NCBI GenBank assembly: GCA_030529405.1 | Contig: JAUMWZ010000021.1 | Coordinates: forward strand, 1 to 11,401 | Source of the DNA: Bacteroides sp. | Lineage (GTDB): Bacteria; Bacteroidota; Bacteroidia; Bacteroidales; Bacteroidaceae | DNA length: 11,401 nucleotides | Direction of reading: 5' to 3' | Shown: positions 1 through 8,350 of the stretch, in pieces | How positions within the stretch are numbered: the first letter of the stretch is position 1 | Layout: the number at the start of each line of letters is the position of its first letter | Translations under genes and position numbers: made by a program | Notes under the pieces: model-generated | The model's input: the letters and a program-made list of their open reading frames with translations, nothing else | What the model was told of the DNA's origin: nothing | Databases searched by the model: none

Positions 1-16
1 GACACAAACACAGAAG

Positions 17-137
17 TATATACGTCATAAAAATAAACAATATATAGTCTGCACACAAAGTATAAATAGTTTGAAAGTTGAGTATATACAGTTGATTCGC
101 AAACTGTATAGAGTTTGTAAAACGTATGTTATAAGGC
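17..137. repeat. Phased 22-bp near-palindromic repeat array A
   Basis: Degenerate copies of a TATATAG/TATACAG-like core start at 19, 41, 63, 85, 107 and 129, so the step is exactly 22 bp each time. Two neighbouring units in opposite orientation give a 9-bp inverted repeat (85-93 with 102-110, loop 94-101). This is the most decayed of the four arrays in the window. It lies just upstream of the coaX promoter candidate, so it is probably outside the coaX transcript. No open reading frame of note lies in 1-248. The spacing is seen directly; any function is unknown. Confidence 0.75.
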
Positions 138-195
138 TAAAACTAGGCATAGACAACAAAAGAGTGGAACAATAAATAAAAAAACGGAGAGCATC

Positions 196-228
196 TTTCC
201 GTAAGAGTAAAGGATATTATACTTTTGC
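196..228 (+). promoter_or_regulatory. Candidate Bacteroidota-type promoter for the coaX operon
   Basis: TACTTTTGC at 220-228 matches the Bacteroidota -7 consensus TAnnTTTG exactly. A weak TTTC at 196-199 sits 20 bp upstream in the place of the -33 TTTG element. Transcription would begin a few bases downstream, leaving a leader of only about 15-20 nt before the coaX ATG. No Shine-Dalgarno sequence is visible, which is usual for this phylum. Confidence 0.6.
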
Positions 229-248
229 ACTAAACAACGATTTGGCTG

Positions 249-971
249 ATGAACCTAATTATAGACATAGGAAACACAAAAACAAAGATTGCACTTTTCA
301 GCAACAATGAAATAGTCCACCACGTGAGCTATTTTAATGCCGAAACAAGCAATATTGCCGAAGAGATTAAACAAGCAAAAGCAGACAAAGCAATAATATC
401 GGCGGTAAGAGAAATAGACAAAGAGATTGAAAAGGCAATAGAAAACAAAGGGATAGAGTGCTTACGCTTCGACCACGAAACCTGTGTTCCGGTGAAGAAT
501 AAATACAAAACGCCCAACACCTTAGGATATGACAGACTTGCATCAGTGATAGGCGCATACTCAAACAATAAGGGAAGAGACATACTCGTAATAGACGCAG
601 GAACTTGTATAACATACGATTTCATCAACAAAGAGGGAGAATTCTTAGGAGGTAATATATCGCCCGGAGTGGAAATGAGATTGGAAGCAATGCACACAAT
701 GACTAGCAAACTGCCAAGAGTAGATAAGATAGGCGATGTGCCAAGTATGGGATACGACACAGAAACAGCCATCAGAGCCGGAGTGATGAAAGGAATAGAG
801 TATGAAATAAGAGGATACGTGGAAGAAATGACAAAGAAATACGGCGATGTTTTATGTTTTTTAACTGGAGGAGAACATTTTTCTTTTGATACGAAATTAA
901 AAAACACCATATTTGCAGATAATTTTCTCCTGATTAAGGGGCTAAACTATATTTTGAATTATAACATATGA
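249..971 (+). CDS. coaX: Type III pantothenate kinase (CoaX)
   Basis: Phosphorylates pantothenate with ATP, the first step of coenzyme A synthesis, in the cytosol. The 240-residue length is normal for the family, and the motifs of the ASKHA-fold kinase are in order: IDIGNT at residues 5-10 (phosphate-binding loop, Asp6), GYDR at 93-96 (the GxDR pantothenate/catalytic motif), DAGT at 116-119, GGNISPG at 134-140, and a late LTGGE at 205-209. The family is known to need a monovalent cation and to escape feedback inhibition by CoA. The ATG at 249 starts the glycine-rich motif at the usual distance. Its stop codon overlaps the next start by 4 bp (ATGA), so translation of the next gene is probably coupled. 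It opens an operon otherwise devoted to the cell envelope. Identification is secure. Confidence 0.96.
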   Translation: MNLIIDIGNTKTKIALFSNNEIVHHVSYFNAETSNIAEEIKQAKADKAIISAVREIDKEIEKAIENKGIECLRFDHETCVPVKNKYKTPNTLGYDRLASVIGAYSNNKGRDILVIDAGTCITYDFINKEGEFLGGNISPGVEMRLEAMHTMTSKLPRVDKIGDVPSMGYDTETAIRAGVMKGIEYEIRGYVEEMTKKYGDVLCFLTGGEHFSFDTKLKNTIFADNFLLIKGLNYILNYNI

Positions 972-2263
972 AAAGGCTTAAAGTAATAATGATATGCGCA
1001 GCAGTGACAATGCTGTACGGACAACTCAATGCACAAAACAACACAAACTCACCATACACTAGGTTGGGACTAGGAGAATTGGCAGAAAAAGTATCTGCAA
1101 GCAGTGCGGCAATGGGTGGGTCTGCAATAGCAATAAGAGACAGACAGCACATAAACACTCTTAACCCTGCATCATATTCTGTTGTAGATTCAATGACGTT
1201 TATGCTTGACGGAGCAGTCAGTATGCAAACAATGAAGATATACAACAACCTGAATAAGTTTAGAGCTAATAATTCAAGTTTTGACTATCTAAGTATGCAG
1301 TTTAGGTTGGCTAAAAGACTCGGAGTTAGTTTAGGACTACACCAGTATGCCAATACAGGCTATAACTTCAGCAGAACTGAAGTGGCTAAAGCAACACCGG
1401 GAGTAGATGCTGACCAGCTGAAATATATGAAAAGATTTAACGGAGAGGGAGGCTTGAGAGAAGCATATATAGGACTTGGATATGCACCCATAAAGAATCT
1501 GTCTGTTGGGGCAAGTATATCTTACCTCTGGGGAGACATCACTAGAAACCTTGAAAATATATACCCTCAAGGCTCGGTGGCATACTCTTACAAAAACACT
1601 GTGAACACTTCTATCTCTGACTATAAACTAAACTTCGGTTTGCAATACACAATACCGTTTAAGAAAATAGAAGGAATAACAATAGGGGCTATATACTCGC
1701 CAAAGAAAACATTAAACAACGATATTGAAAAGATAACAATTATAAACCAAGGTAACATTGAAAAACTTTCTGCAAATATGCACATACCGACAACATACGG
1801 AATAGGTTTGAGCTATAAGAAAGACTATAAACTGACAATTGCAGCAGACTATAAGATGCAGAAATGGGGAGAAATAGGATACACTATTAACAGTAAAGAA
1901 GAAGACTTTAATAAGACCTTTGCAGAAACAAACCAATTCAGCGACTCGCACAGAATATCTTTAGGAGCAGAATATATACCTAACGTATATAAGAGAGGAT
2001 ACTTGTCAAACGTAAAATATAGATTTGGATTGTATTATAACACTCCTTACTACGCAATAAAAAGTCAAAAAGCACTTGATGAATATGGTGTTACGTTCGG
2101 ATTCGGATTGCCTTTGCCAAGAACAAAGTCTATTTTGAATATCAGCGGACAATATGCACACCAAAAAGCAAACGGAGCAAACTTAGATAGTCAAAATATT
2201 TTCAAAGTAAGCATAGGAATAACCTTCAACGAAAGATGGTTCTTCAAGAGAAAAGTTGATTAA
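968..2263 (+). CDS. Outer-membrane beta-barrel protein of the Bacteroidota OmpP1/FadL-like type
   Basis: The N-terminus is a clear Sec signal peptide: basic MKRLK, a hydrophobic stretch, then cleavage probably after LNA near residues 22-23. The mature part begins with a NSPYTRLGLGEL-type segment, followed by AMGGSAIAIRD (about 48-58) and LNPASYSVVDS (about 65-75), which resembles the plug/N-terminal region of FadL/OmpP1-like barrels of this phylum. The rest alternates short amphipathic strands rich in Tyr and Gly (for example YIGLGYAPIKNLSVGASISYLW), as expected for a barrel of about 14 strands. The C-terminus ends in a conserved-looking FNERWFFKRK segment. It probably sits in the outer membrane, but the substrate, if any, is unknown. 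It overlaps coaX by 4 bp and precedes the TPR protein. Fold class is well supported; specific function is not. Confidence 0.85.
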   Translation: MKRLKVIMICAAVTMLYGQLNAQNNTNSPYTRLGLGELAEKVSASSAAMGGSAIAIRDRQHINTLNPASYSVVDSMTFMLDGAVSMQTMKIYNNLNKFRANNSSFDYLSMQFRLAKRLGVSLGLHQYANTGYNFSRTEVAKATPGVDADQLKYMKRFNGEGGLREAYIGLGYAPIKNLSVGASISYLWGDITRNLENIYPQGSVAYSYKNTVNTSISDYKLNFGLQYTIPFKKIEGITIGAIYSPKKTLNNDIEKITIINQGNIEKLSANMHIPTTYGIGLSYKKDYKLTIAADYKMQKWGEIGYTINSKEEDFNKTFAETNQFSDSHRISLGAEYIPNVYKRGYLSNVKYRFGLYYNTPYYAIKSQKALDEYGVTFGFGLPLPRTKSILNISGQYAHQKANGANLDSQNIFKVSIGITFNERWFFKRKVD

Positions 2264-2316
2264 GACTAAGAAATAGGAAAAATATAATAGTAATAAAATA
2301 ATTGAAAGGGAAAATG

Positions 2317-3660
2317 ATGAAGACAAGAAAGATTATAGCAACAGCAATGTTGTTATTGGGAGTGAGCTTTGTGGCTAAAGCACAAGAACAACAAAACTTA
2401 GACTCTATATGTAACGTAAACATAAGCATAGCACGCGAATCTGTAAAAGCAGGTAATCTTAAAGATGCATACGAACCTTGGAAACTTGTAATGAAGCATC
2501 GCCCTACACTACGCTACTATTTATATACAGATGGTTCTAAAATCCTAAAAGGTTTCCTTGAAGGAATAAAAGATAGAAACAGTGCTGAATATAAGAAGTA
2601 CTTCGACGAACTTATGGCTTTACACGATAAGAAAATTGAAGTAACTCCTGTTTTCATTGAAAAAGGAACAAAAGGTGTGCCTTCTGTAGAAGAAGCCTTA
2701 GGAGCAAAAGCAGTAGACTACTTAATGCTTGCGCCGAAAGCGGAACTTGACACAGCCTACAATTGGCTAACAAAGTCTGTTAATTCTGCTAAGGAAGAAT
2801 CATCAGGACAAGTATTGTACTTCCTTTTACACACTTCAGCCAACAAGATAAAAGTTAATGAAGCACACAAAGAACAATTTTTGCAAGACTTCCTAACAGT
2901 AAGTGGCTACATCGACACAATGATTGAAAACGCATCAAGCGACCAAAGAAAACAAGGACTTGAACAATTAAAAGAAAGTACACTAGCTATATTCGTGGGC
3001 AGTGGTACAGCTAATTGCGAAACACTTGAAAGCATATATTCTTCAAAAATAGAAGAAAACAAAGACAATCTAGAGTATTTGAAGAAGGTAATAAGCATTA
3101 TGGGAGCCCTAAGATGTAAAGACAGCGAAGCATATATGTCTGCATCTTACTACTCATACAAAATTGAACCAACAGCTGACGCTGCTATGGGTTGCGCTGC
3201 ACAAGCCTACAAAAAGGGCGATGTTGAGGGAGCTATCAAGTTGATGAATGAGTCTATAGAACTTGAAACAGAAGCAAAAGCAAAGGCAGAAAAGTCACAT
3301 ATTGCAGCAACTATGCTTGCAGGAGTGAAAAGATTTGCAGCAGCTAAATCTTTCTGCTATAAAGCTATCGAACTAAATCCTAATTTTGGAGAAGCATATA
3401 TACTACTAGCAAATGTTTATGCATCTAACCCTAACTGGTCAGATGAACCTATATTAAACAAATGTACTTATTATGTAGTCCTTGATAAACTACAACGTGC
3501 AAAAGCAGTAGATAGCAGTGTGACAGAAGAAGCTAATAAGCTAATCGGAAAGTATTCAGCATATCTTCCGCAAACAAAAGACCTGTTTATGTTAGGTCAC
3601 AAGAAAGGAGAAAGAATTACTATAGGTGGTTGGATTGGAGAAAGTACAGTAATTAGATAA
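2317..3660 (+). CDS. Secreted tetratricopeptide-repeat protein
   Basis: A 447-residue exported protein. The N-terminus has a signal peptide (MKTRK, hydrophobic ATAMLLLGVSFVA, cleavage near AKAQ). The mature N-terminal part contains a Cys followed by a helical segment with AYEPWKLVMKHRP, typical of a Bacteroidota family of periplasmic TPR proteins. TPR-like helix pairs are clearest at about residues 287-367, including AKSFCYKAIELNPNFGEAY. The C-terminus ends in a TIGGWIGESTVIR-type motif, probably family-specific. A TTG at 2302 is possible, but ATG codons at 2314 and 2317 fit the signal peptide better, and AAAGGG at 2305-2310 is best spaced for 2317. It lies between the barrel protein and lptC, so a role as periplasmic scaffold for envelope assembly is reasonable but inferred; no catalytic motif is seen. 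Confidence 0.85.
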   Translation: MKTRKIIATAMLLLGVSFVAKAQEQQNLDSICNVNISIARESVKAGNLKDAYEPWKLVMKHRPTLRYYLYTDGSKILKGFLEGIKDRNSAEYKKYFDELMALHDKKIEVTPVFIEKGTKGVPSVEEALGAKAVDYLMLAPKAELDTAYNWLTKSVNSAKEESSGQVLYFLLHTSANKIKVNEAHKEQFLQDFLTVSGYIDTMIENASSDQRKQGLEQLKESTLAIFVGSGTANCETLESIYSSKIEENKDNLEYLKKVISIMGALRCKDSEAYMSASYYSYKIEPTADAAMGCAAQAYKKGDVEGAIKLMNESIELETEAKAKAEKSHIAATMLAGVKRFAAAKSFCYKAIELNPNFGEAYILLANVYASNPNWSDEPILNKCTYYVVLDKLQRAKAVDSSVTEEANKLIGKYSAYLPQTKDLFMLGHKKGERITIGGWIGESTVIR

Positions 3661-3667
3661 AATCTGT

Positions 3668-4384
3668 ATGTCTACAGACAAAAATATTGAACGTAGTTTG
3701 CGCTCAAGCATAGGCATAGCAATCGTATTGTGTACGATTGCTATGCTTGTTTTCTTTCCATCGTGCAACAGAAAGGAGAATCAAAGCACAGTAGAAGTAT
3801 TGGAAAAAGATTCAATAGCTACTATGAGTACTTTGGGAATAGAAAGCTTTATTTCAGATTCAGGAGTAATCAGATATAAAATAATAACAGAAGAGTTCAA
3901 CGTATACGAGAAAAAACAACCAAGTTATTGGGCATTCGAAAAAGGAATATACTTAGAACAGTTTGATACTCTAATGAATATTGATGCAAAAATTAAAGCA
4001 GATACAGCATATCACTATGACAAAAAGAAGCTGTGGAAGCTCATAGGAAACGTAAACATACAAAACAGAGAGGGAAGAATATTCACAACCGACTTGCTAT
4101 TTTGGGATCAAGTAACGAGGAGAGTATACACTGACCGACCACTAAAAGTAGAAGAGCCGACAAGAATAACATACGCCAACGGCTTAGAGGCTAACGAACA
4201 GCTTACAGAATGTGTATTCAAAAGCATTAGCGCAATAATAGACGTGGACGAAGATATGATGACAGCAAAGAAAGACACTCTTAAAACAGACACAATATCT
4301 AATCCCGCAACTACAGGGCGAACGACACTCAACAACAGTGTCCAACAAAACAAAGACACCATAACAAGTCAAAGAAGCAGGTAG
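3668..4384 (+). CDS. lptC: LPS export protein LptC
   Basis: Belongs to the LptC family, which takes lipopolysaccharide from the LptBFG transporter in the inner membrane and hands it to the LptA-type periplasmic bridge. A hydrophobic N-terminal segment (about residues 14-32) ends in FFPSC with Cys33, an atypical lipobox; the protein is either a lipoprotein or anchored by this segment. Residues 65-200 have the short beta-strand pattern of the beta-jellyroll fold, with YKIITEEFNVYEK, a hydrophobic-charged YWAFEKGIYLEQFD, then KKKLWKLIGNVNIQNREGR and a TTDLLFWDQVTRRVYTD segment, closely like Bacteroidota LptC. The polar Thr/Asn/Lys-rich tail (about 200-238) looks disordered and makes it longer than the roughly 190-residue enterobacterial protein. 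It starts 7 bp after the TPR gene and stops 2 bp before the CNNM/CorC gene, so all are probably cotranscribed. Confidence 0.88.
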   Translation: MSTDKNIERSLRSSIGIAIVLCTIAMLVFFPSCNRKENQSTVEVLEKDSIATMSTLGIESFISDSGVIRYKIITEEFNVYEKKQPSYWAFEKGIYLEQFDTLMNIDAKIKADTAYHYDKKKLWKLIGNVNIQNREGRIFTTDLLFWDQVTRRVYTDRPLKVEEPTRITYANGLEANEQLTECVFKSISAIIDVDEDMMTAKKDTLKTDTISNPATTGRTTLNNSVQQNKDTITSQRSR

Positions 4385-4386
4385 AT

Positions 4387-5643
4387 ATGGATACATATAT
4401 ATATTTATTTATAGCAATTGCACTTTCAGCCTTTTTTTCAGGAATGGAGATTGCTTTCATTTCGGTGGACAAGCTACGACTTGAGATGAGCAAAGATGAA
4501 GGAATAACACATAAAATCCTATCTGTCTTCTTCAAAAATCAGAACGACTTCATATCAACGATGCTTGTTGGAAACAACATCTCTCTTGTGGTCTACGGTA
4601 TACTAATGGCAAGGATTCTCACACCATATATAGTTTCCGACTACATTCAGAATGATTTCGGAGTAATGCTTATACAAACTGTAATTTCAACGTTAATAAT
4701 TCTCATCACGGGTGAGTTTATGCCAAAAGCATTATTCAAAATAAATCCGAACAAGGCACTTACAATCTTTGCTATACCACTGTTCATTTTCTATGTAATA
4801 CTATATCCAATTTCAAAGTTTACCTCTATAATGGCTCAGATAGTTCTGAAGATTTTCAGAGTAAAAACTACTGAGGTAGACACACAAAAGGCTTTCACTA
4901 AGGTCGATTTAGACCATTTCATACAAACAGGGATAGATAGTGTTGCGAATGAGGAAGAGATAGAAAACGAGGTAAAGATATTTCAAAATGCCCTAGACTT
5001 TTCTAACATTAAAATTAGAGACTGTATGATTCCGAGAACAGAAATAGTTTCTGTGGAATTCGACTCAACAACAGACGAGTTGAAAAATAAGTTCATTGAA
5101 TCTGGAATTTCTAAACTGATTGTGTATAAAAATGACATAGACAATGTCGTGGGGTATATTCACTCTTCCGAGATGTTCAAAAGAAATGAGAAGTGGCAAG
5201 ATGGCATTAAGCAACTGCCTATAGTACCAGAAACAATGGCAGCAAATAAGCTTATGAAGACATTTATGCAGCAAAAGCGCACAATAGCAGTCGTTGTAGA
5301 CGAGTTTGGAGGAACATCTGGTATTGTTTCGTTAGAAGACTTAGTGGAGGAAATATTTGGCGATATTGAGGACGAACATGACACAAACAACTATATATGT
5401 AAGCAAACGGGCGACAATGAGTATATACTTGCAGCTAGGTTAGAAATAGAGAAAGTCAATGACACGTTCGACATCGGCTTGCCTGAGTCTGACGAATACA
5501 TGACAGTAGGAGGCTTTATTTTGAATAAATATCAAAGTTTCCCGAAAGTCAATGAGATAATAAAGATTGACAAGTTTAGCTTTAGAATAATAAAGGTTAC
5601 ATCTAACAAAATAGAGCTTGTCAAACTAAAAATAGTAGAATAA
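4387..5643 (+). CDS. CNNM/CorC-family (hemolysin-like) membrane protein with CBS pair
   Basis: An inner-membrane protein with three parts. The DUF21/CNNM transmembrane domain spans about residues 1-155, with hydrophobic segments near 3-20, 56-78, 92-112 and 125-145; it carries FSGMEIAF (17-24), VGNNIS (61-66) and TGEFMPKA (108-115), which are conserved in the family. A CBS-domain pair follows at about 213-330, with MIPRTEIVSV and DEFGGTSGIVSLEDLVEEIFGD. A small CorC_HlyC domain ends the protein (about 342-416). The family is commonly called hemolysin C or CorC, but its best-supported role is magnesium/divalent cation efflux, with nucleotide sensed by the CBS pair. The length is normal. It starts 2 bp after lptC and ends the tight operon. 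A link to the GldE branch of the family is possible but cannot be decided here. Confidence 0.92.
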   Translation: MDTYIYLFIAIALSAFFSGMEIAFISVDKLRLEMSKDEGITHKILSVFFKNQNDFISTMLVGNNISLVVYGILMARILTPYIVSDYIQNDFGVMLIQTVISTLIILITGEFMPKALFKINPNKALTIFAIPLFIFYVILYPISKFTSIMAQIVLKIFRVKTTEVDTQKAFTKVDLDHFIQTGIDSVANEEEIENEVKIFQNALDFSNIKIRDCMIPRTEIVSVEFDSTTDELKNKFIESGISKLIVYKNDIDNVVGYIHSSEMFKRNEKWQDGIKQLPIVPETMAANKLMKTFMQQKRTIAVVVDEFGGTSGIVSLEDLVEEIFGDIEDEHDTNNYICKQTGDNEYILAARLEIEKVNDTFDIGLPESDEYMTVGGFILNKYQSFPKVNEIIKIDKFSFRIIKVTSNKIELVKLKIVE

Positions 5644-5680
5644 CAATCTGTTTGTAAAAAATATAGACATTAAATTATAG

Positions 5681-5708
5681 TTGTATTAACTGTAATTTGT
5701 ATCTTCGC
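5681..5708 (+). promoter_or_regulatory. Weak candidate promoter for the ppiD-like gene
   Basis: TATCTTCGC at 5700-5708 matches the -7 consensus TAnnTTTG except for one base, and TTG at 5681-5683 could serve as the upstream element, although its 16-bp gap is shorter than the 20 bp seen at the other promoter candidates. The 12-mer ATTTGTATCTTC (5695-5706) recurs at 8537-8548 before xth. It would give a leader of about 45 nt. Readthrough from the upstream operon is also possible because no terminator is visible in 5644-5759. Confidence 0.45.
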
Positions 5709-5759
5709 ACTTGCAATTTGTAGATAGTATAGAAAAATAATAAGTAAAATAAATATAAA

Positions 5760-7904
5760 ATGGCAACATTACAGAAGATTAGATCAAGAGGTGTCCTTAT
5801 TGTTGTTGCAATAGGTCTTGCCTTATTTGCGTTTCTTGTAGGAGATGCTTGGAGAACTATGCAACCACACCAGATAGGTGATGCAGTTATTATTGACAAA
5901 GAAAAGCTCTCAGTCCAAGACTTACAAAGAATTACTGAGGACTATGTAGAAGCAATAAAGCTAGTACGAGGTGATGCAGCATTAACAGAAGAAGAGTTGG
6001 CACAAGTGAGAGATGAGGCTTGGAGTAACTATGTGAACAATGTTCTTATAGAGAAAGAAACATCTAAACTTGGACTAACAGTTACTGACGAAGAGTTTAT
6101 CAACATTCTTCAAGAAGGCAGTCACCCATTGCTAAGACAAACTCCATTCGTTAATCCTCAAACAGGTCTTTTCGACAGAGACATACTAAACAACTTCCTT
6201 GTTGAGTATGAGTCATCTAAGAACAACCCTAATTTAGCAGGCTCTATGGCTCAATACGATGCTATCCACAAGTATTGGAAGTTTGTAGAAAAGAGAATTA
6301 AAGAAAACCTATTGGCAAACAAGTATCAAGTTCTTATTGCTAATTCAATTCTGTCTAATCCTAACGAAGCTAAGAGCTCATTTGATGCAAGAAACAAGCA
6401 ATATAATCTGAACTTGGTTGCTATACCATATAGCGCAGTTCTAGATTCTGCTATCACTGTTTCTGACAAAGAGATTGAAGAACTTTACAACAAGCGTAAG
6501 GAAGAGTTTAAGCAAATAAACGAAACCAGAGACATCAAGTATATTGACGTTATTGTTACTGCAAGTGCAGAAGACAAAGCAGCCATTGAAAAAGAAGTAG
6601 CAGACGCCACAGAGCAACTAAAGGCTGGAGAATTAGAATATTCATCAATATTGCGCAATGCTAAGTCTACACTTTCTTACAGCAACCTAAGCGTTAGTAA
6701 AAACGTGCTACCTGCTGATGTTGTAGCAAGACTAGACTCAGTTAAGTCGGTAGGTCAAGTTTACGGACCATACTACAATAGCACAGACAACACGATAAAC
6801 AGCTTCAAACTAGTAGGCAAGGAAATACTTCCTGACTCTATTGAATACAGACTTATCACACTGCAAGACCTTGATTCGAAGAAACTTGCTACTCTTACAG
6901 ACAGCGTATTCAACGCAGTTAAGGGCGGAGCAAACTTTGAAGATGTCGCAAAGAAATATGGTCAAACAGGCAAATCTATATGGATTTCTGCTTCTGGCTA
7001 TGAAGGTCAAAGAATAGACAATGAAAACTTGAAGTTTATCAACTTATTGCACAAAACACCAGCTAAAGAGGTTGTAAAATCTAACATAGGACAAACTTCG
7101 GTTGTTCTTCAAATACTTTCTAAGAAAGCTAATAAAGAAAAGTACAATCTTGCAATAGTAAAACGTCCGGTAGAGTTTAGCAAACAAACTTACAACTCTG
7201 CATACAATAAGTTTACAGAATTCATTGCAACAAACAACACAATGGATAAGATAAACGAAAAGGCAGAAGAAGCAGGATACAAACTACTAGAAAGAAAAGA
7301 CCTACAAAGCATAGAACACACAATAGGTGGTGTTAAGGGAAGTAAGGAAGCACTAAGATGGGCATTCCAAGCTAAAGAGGGTGCTGTTTCTAACATCTAC
7401 GAGTGTGGTAACAACGACCACATACTAGCTGTTGTTGTTGAAAGAGTAAATCCTAAGGGATACAGACGTCTTGAAGATGTTAAAGACATGCTTGTGGCAG
7501 AAATACAAAAGAACAAGAAAGCAGAAAAGATTGCTGAAATGTTCAAAGCTAACAATGCGCAATCGCTAGAACAATATAAGACTTTGTCAGGAGCAATATC
7601 TGACTCGCTAAGACTTGTAAGTTTCAACGCTCCAGCTTATGTTTCTGAGCTAAGAAGTAGTGAGCCAGTGTTGAGTGCATTCGCATCTGTGGCAAAAGCA
7701 AACACTATCAGCAAGCCATTAAAAGGTAATTCTGCTGTTATTGTAGCATCTCTTGTAGGCGAAGAAAGCCAAAACGAAGAGTTCAAACAAGAGGACGAAC
7801 AAAAGTCTATTACAGAAAGAAACGTTAGAATAATAGGCAGAACGTTGCTTATAGACTTGTTCCAAAAAGCAGACATTGAAGACAACAGATATATGTTCTT
7901 CTAA
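5760..7904 (+). CDS. ppiD: PpiD/SurA-like membrane-anchored periplasmic folding factor
   Basis: A 714-residue protein that probably helps outer-membrane and periplasmic proteins fold after export. It has a short basic cytoplasmic start (MATLQKIRSR), one membrane anchor (about residues 11-28) and a long periplasmic part, the layout of PpiD. The SurA/PpiD-type N-terminal chaperone helices cover about 45-200, including DEAWSNYVNNVLIEKE. A parvulin-like region follows at about 360-455, with IEYRLITLQD in place of the usual xxHIL strand, then the helix ANFEDVAKKYGQ; residues 257-355 may be a second degenerate copy. The expected histidines are missing, so prolyl isomerase activity is doubtful while chaperone function is likely. 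The C-terminal part (about 460-714) is helical and highly charged. It starts 116 bp after the CNNM/CorC gene and is followed by a strong terminator. Confidence 0.85.
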   Translation: MATLQKIRSRGVLIVVAIGLALFAFLVGDAWRTMQPHQIGDAVIIDKEKLSVQDLQRITEDYVEAIKLVRGDAALTEEELAQVRDEAWSNYVNNVLIEKETSKLGLTVTDEEFINILQEGSHPLLRQTPFVNPQTGLFDRDILNNFLVEYESSKNNPNLAGSMAQYDAIHKYWKFVEKRIKENLLANKYQVLIANSILSNPNEAKSSFDARNKQYNLNLVAIPYSAVLDSAITVSDKEIEELYNKRKEEFKQINETRDIKYIDVIVTASAEDKAAIEKEVADATEQLKAGELEYSSILRNAKSTLSYSNLSVSKNVLPADVVARLDSVKSVGQVYGPYYNSTDNTINSFKLVGKEILPDSIEYRLITLQDLDSKKLATLTDSVFNAVKGGANFEDVAKKYGQTGKSIWISASGYEGQRIDNENLKFINLLHKTPAKEVVKSNIGQTSVVLQILSKKANKEKYNLAIVKRPVEFSKQTYNSAYNKFTEFIATNNTMDKINEKAEEAGYKLLERKDLQSIEHTIGGVKGSKEALRWAFQAKEGAVSNIYECGNNDHILAVVVERVNPKGYRRLEDVKDMLVAEIQKNKKAEKIAEMFKANNAQSLEQYKTLSGAISDSLRLVSFNAPAYVSELRSSEPVLSAFASVAKANTISKPLKGNSAVIVASLVGEESQNEEFKQEDEQKSITERNVRIIGRTLLIDLFQKADIEDNRYMFF

Positions 7905-7925
7905 TAAGGCATATAAAAAGATAAT

Positions 7926-7965
7926 AAAGGCTCGGAGAGTAATGTATAATTCTCCGAGCTTTTTT
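7926..7965 (+). terminator. Intrinsic terminator after the ppiD-like gene
   Basis: A perfect 9-bp stem GCTCGGAGA (7930-7938) pairs with TCTCCGAGC (7951-7959), with a 12-nt loop. An A-run at 7926-7928 on one side and six T at 7960-7965 on the other can lengthen the stem and give the U-tract. It lies 22 bp after the stop codon and closes the envelope cluster. Confidence 0.92.
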
Positions 7966-8350
7966 ATTTGTGTAAGTCAGACATTATTTTCTCCCTCACA
8001 CCATTACAACATCACTCCCGTATATGTCTATGACAGTTTGGCGAAACGCAGACATAACTTATCCTTGTTCAATCAAAGAGTTCAGTCATAATTTCAAGTA
8101 AGAACAAAGTCTCTATATATAATACTATGAAGATTATAAAGAAGATACTCTTTCATTACTACACACATACACAAATAGACTATATACACATACCGCACCA
8201 ACAAAAGAAAGTTTCTTTCGCACATCACGCATTCCTGCACACAACCATAAGAGATTCATCTTTCTCAGTCCACACACCCACCCCCTAGCCATACACATAC
8301 GGTTTAACCACCGCGCACGATCATTTTGTAATCACACACACTGTCTCCTA
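7966..8350. other. Noncoding stretch, C-rich and G-poor on the + strand
   Basis: No convincing gene. Composition is unusual at about 8160-8340: in 8221-8280, for example, there are about 23 C and only 5 G, with many CACA runs and a CCCACCCCC tract near 8277-8285. A 53-codon ORF starting with MKIIKK runs from 8127 to 8288, but its His/Thr richness follows the CACA composition and no promoter or ribosome site is visible. A small nested inverted repeat occurs at 8023-8056 (TATGTCT with AGACATA, and GTTT with AAAC inside), short enough to be chance. TATATA-like stretches at 8113 and 8180 resemble the neighbouring 22-bp repeat but are not in exact phase with it. Confidence 0.5.

Noticed and set aside
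329..910. 193-codon open frame on the - strand inside coaX
   Set aside because: It lies wholly within a gene with all CoaX motifs, and its hydrophobic Ser/Leu/Ile-rich product is what an antisense reading of A-rich coding DNA gives.
2302..2316. TTG start for the TPR protein
   Set aside because: ATG at 2317 gives a normal signal peptide and better spacing from AAAGGG; the five extra residues add nothing recognisable.
7876..8091. 71-codon + strand frame after the ppiD-like gene
   Set aside because: It begins inside the ppiD-like gene and runs through the intrinsic terminator at 7926-7965; no promoter or family resemblance.
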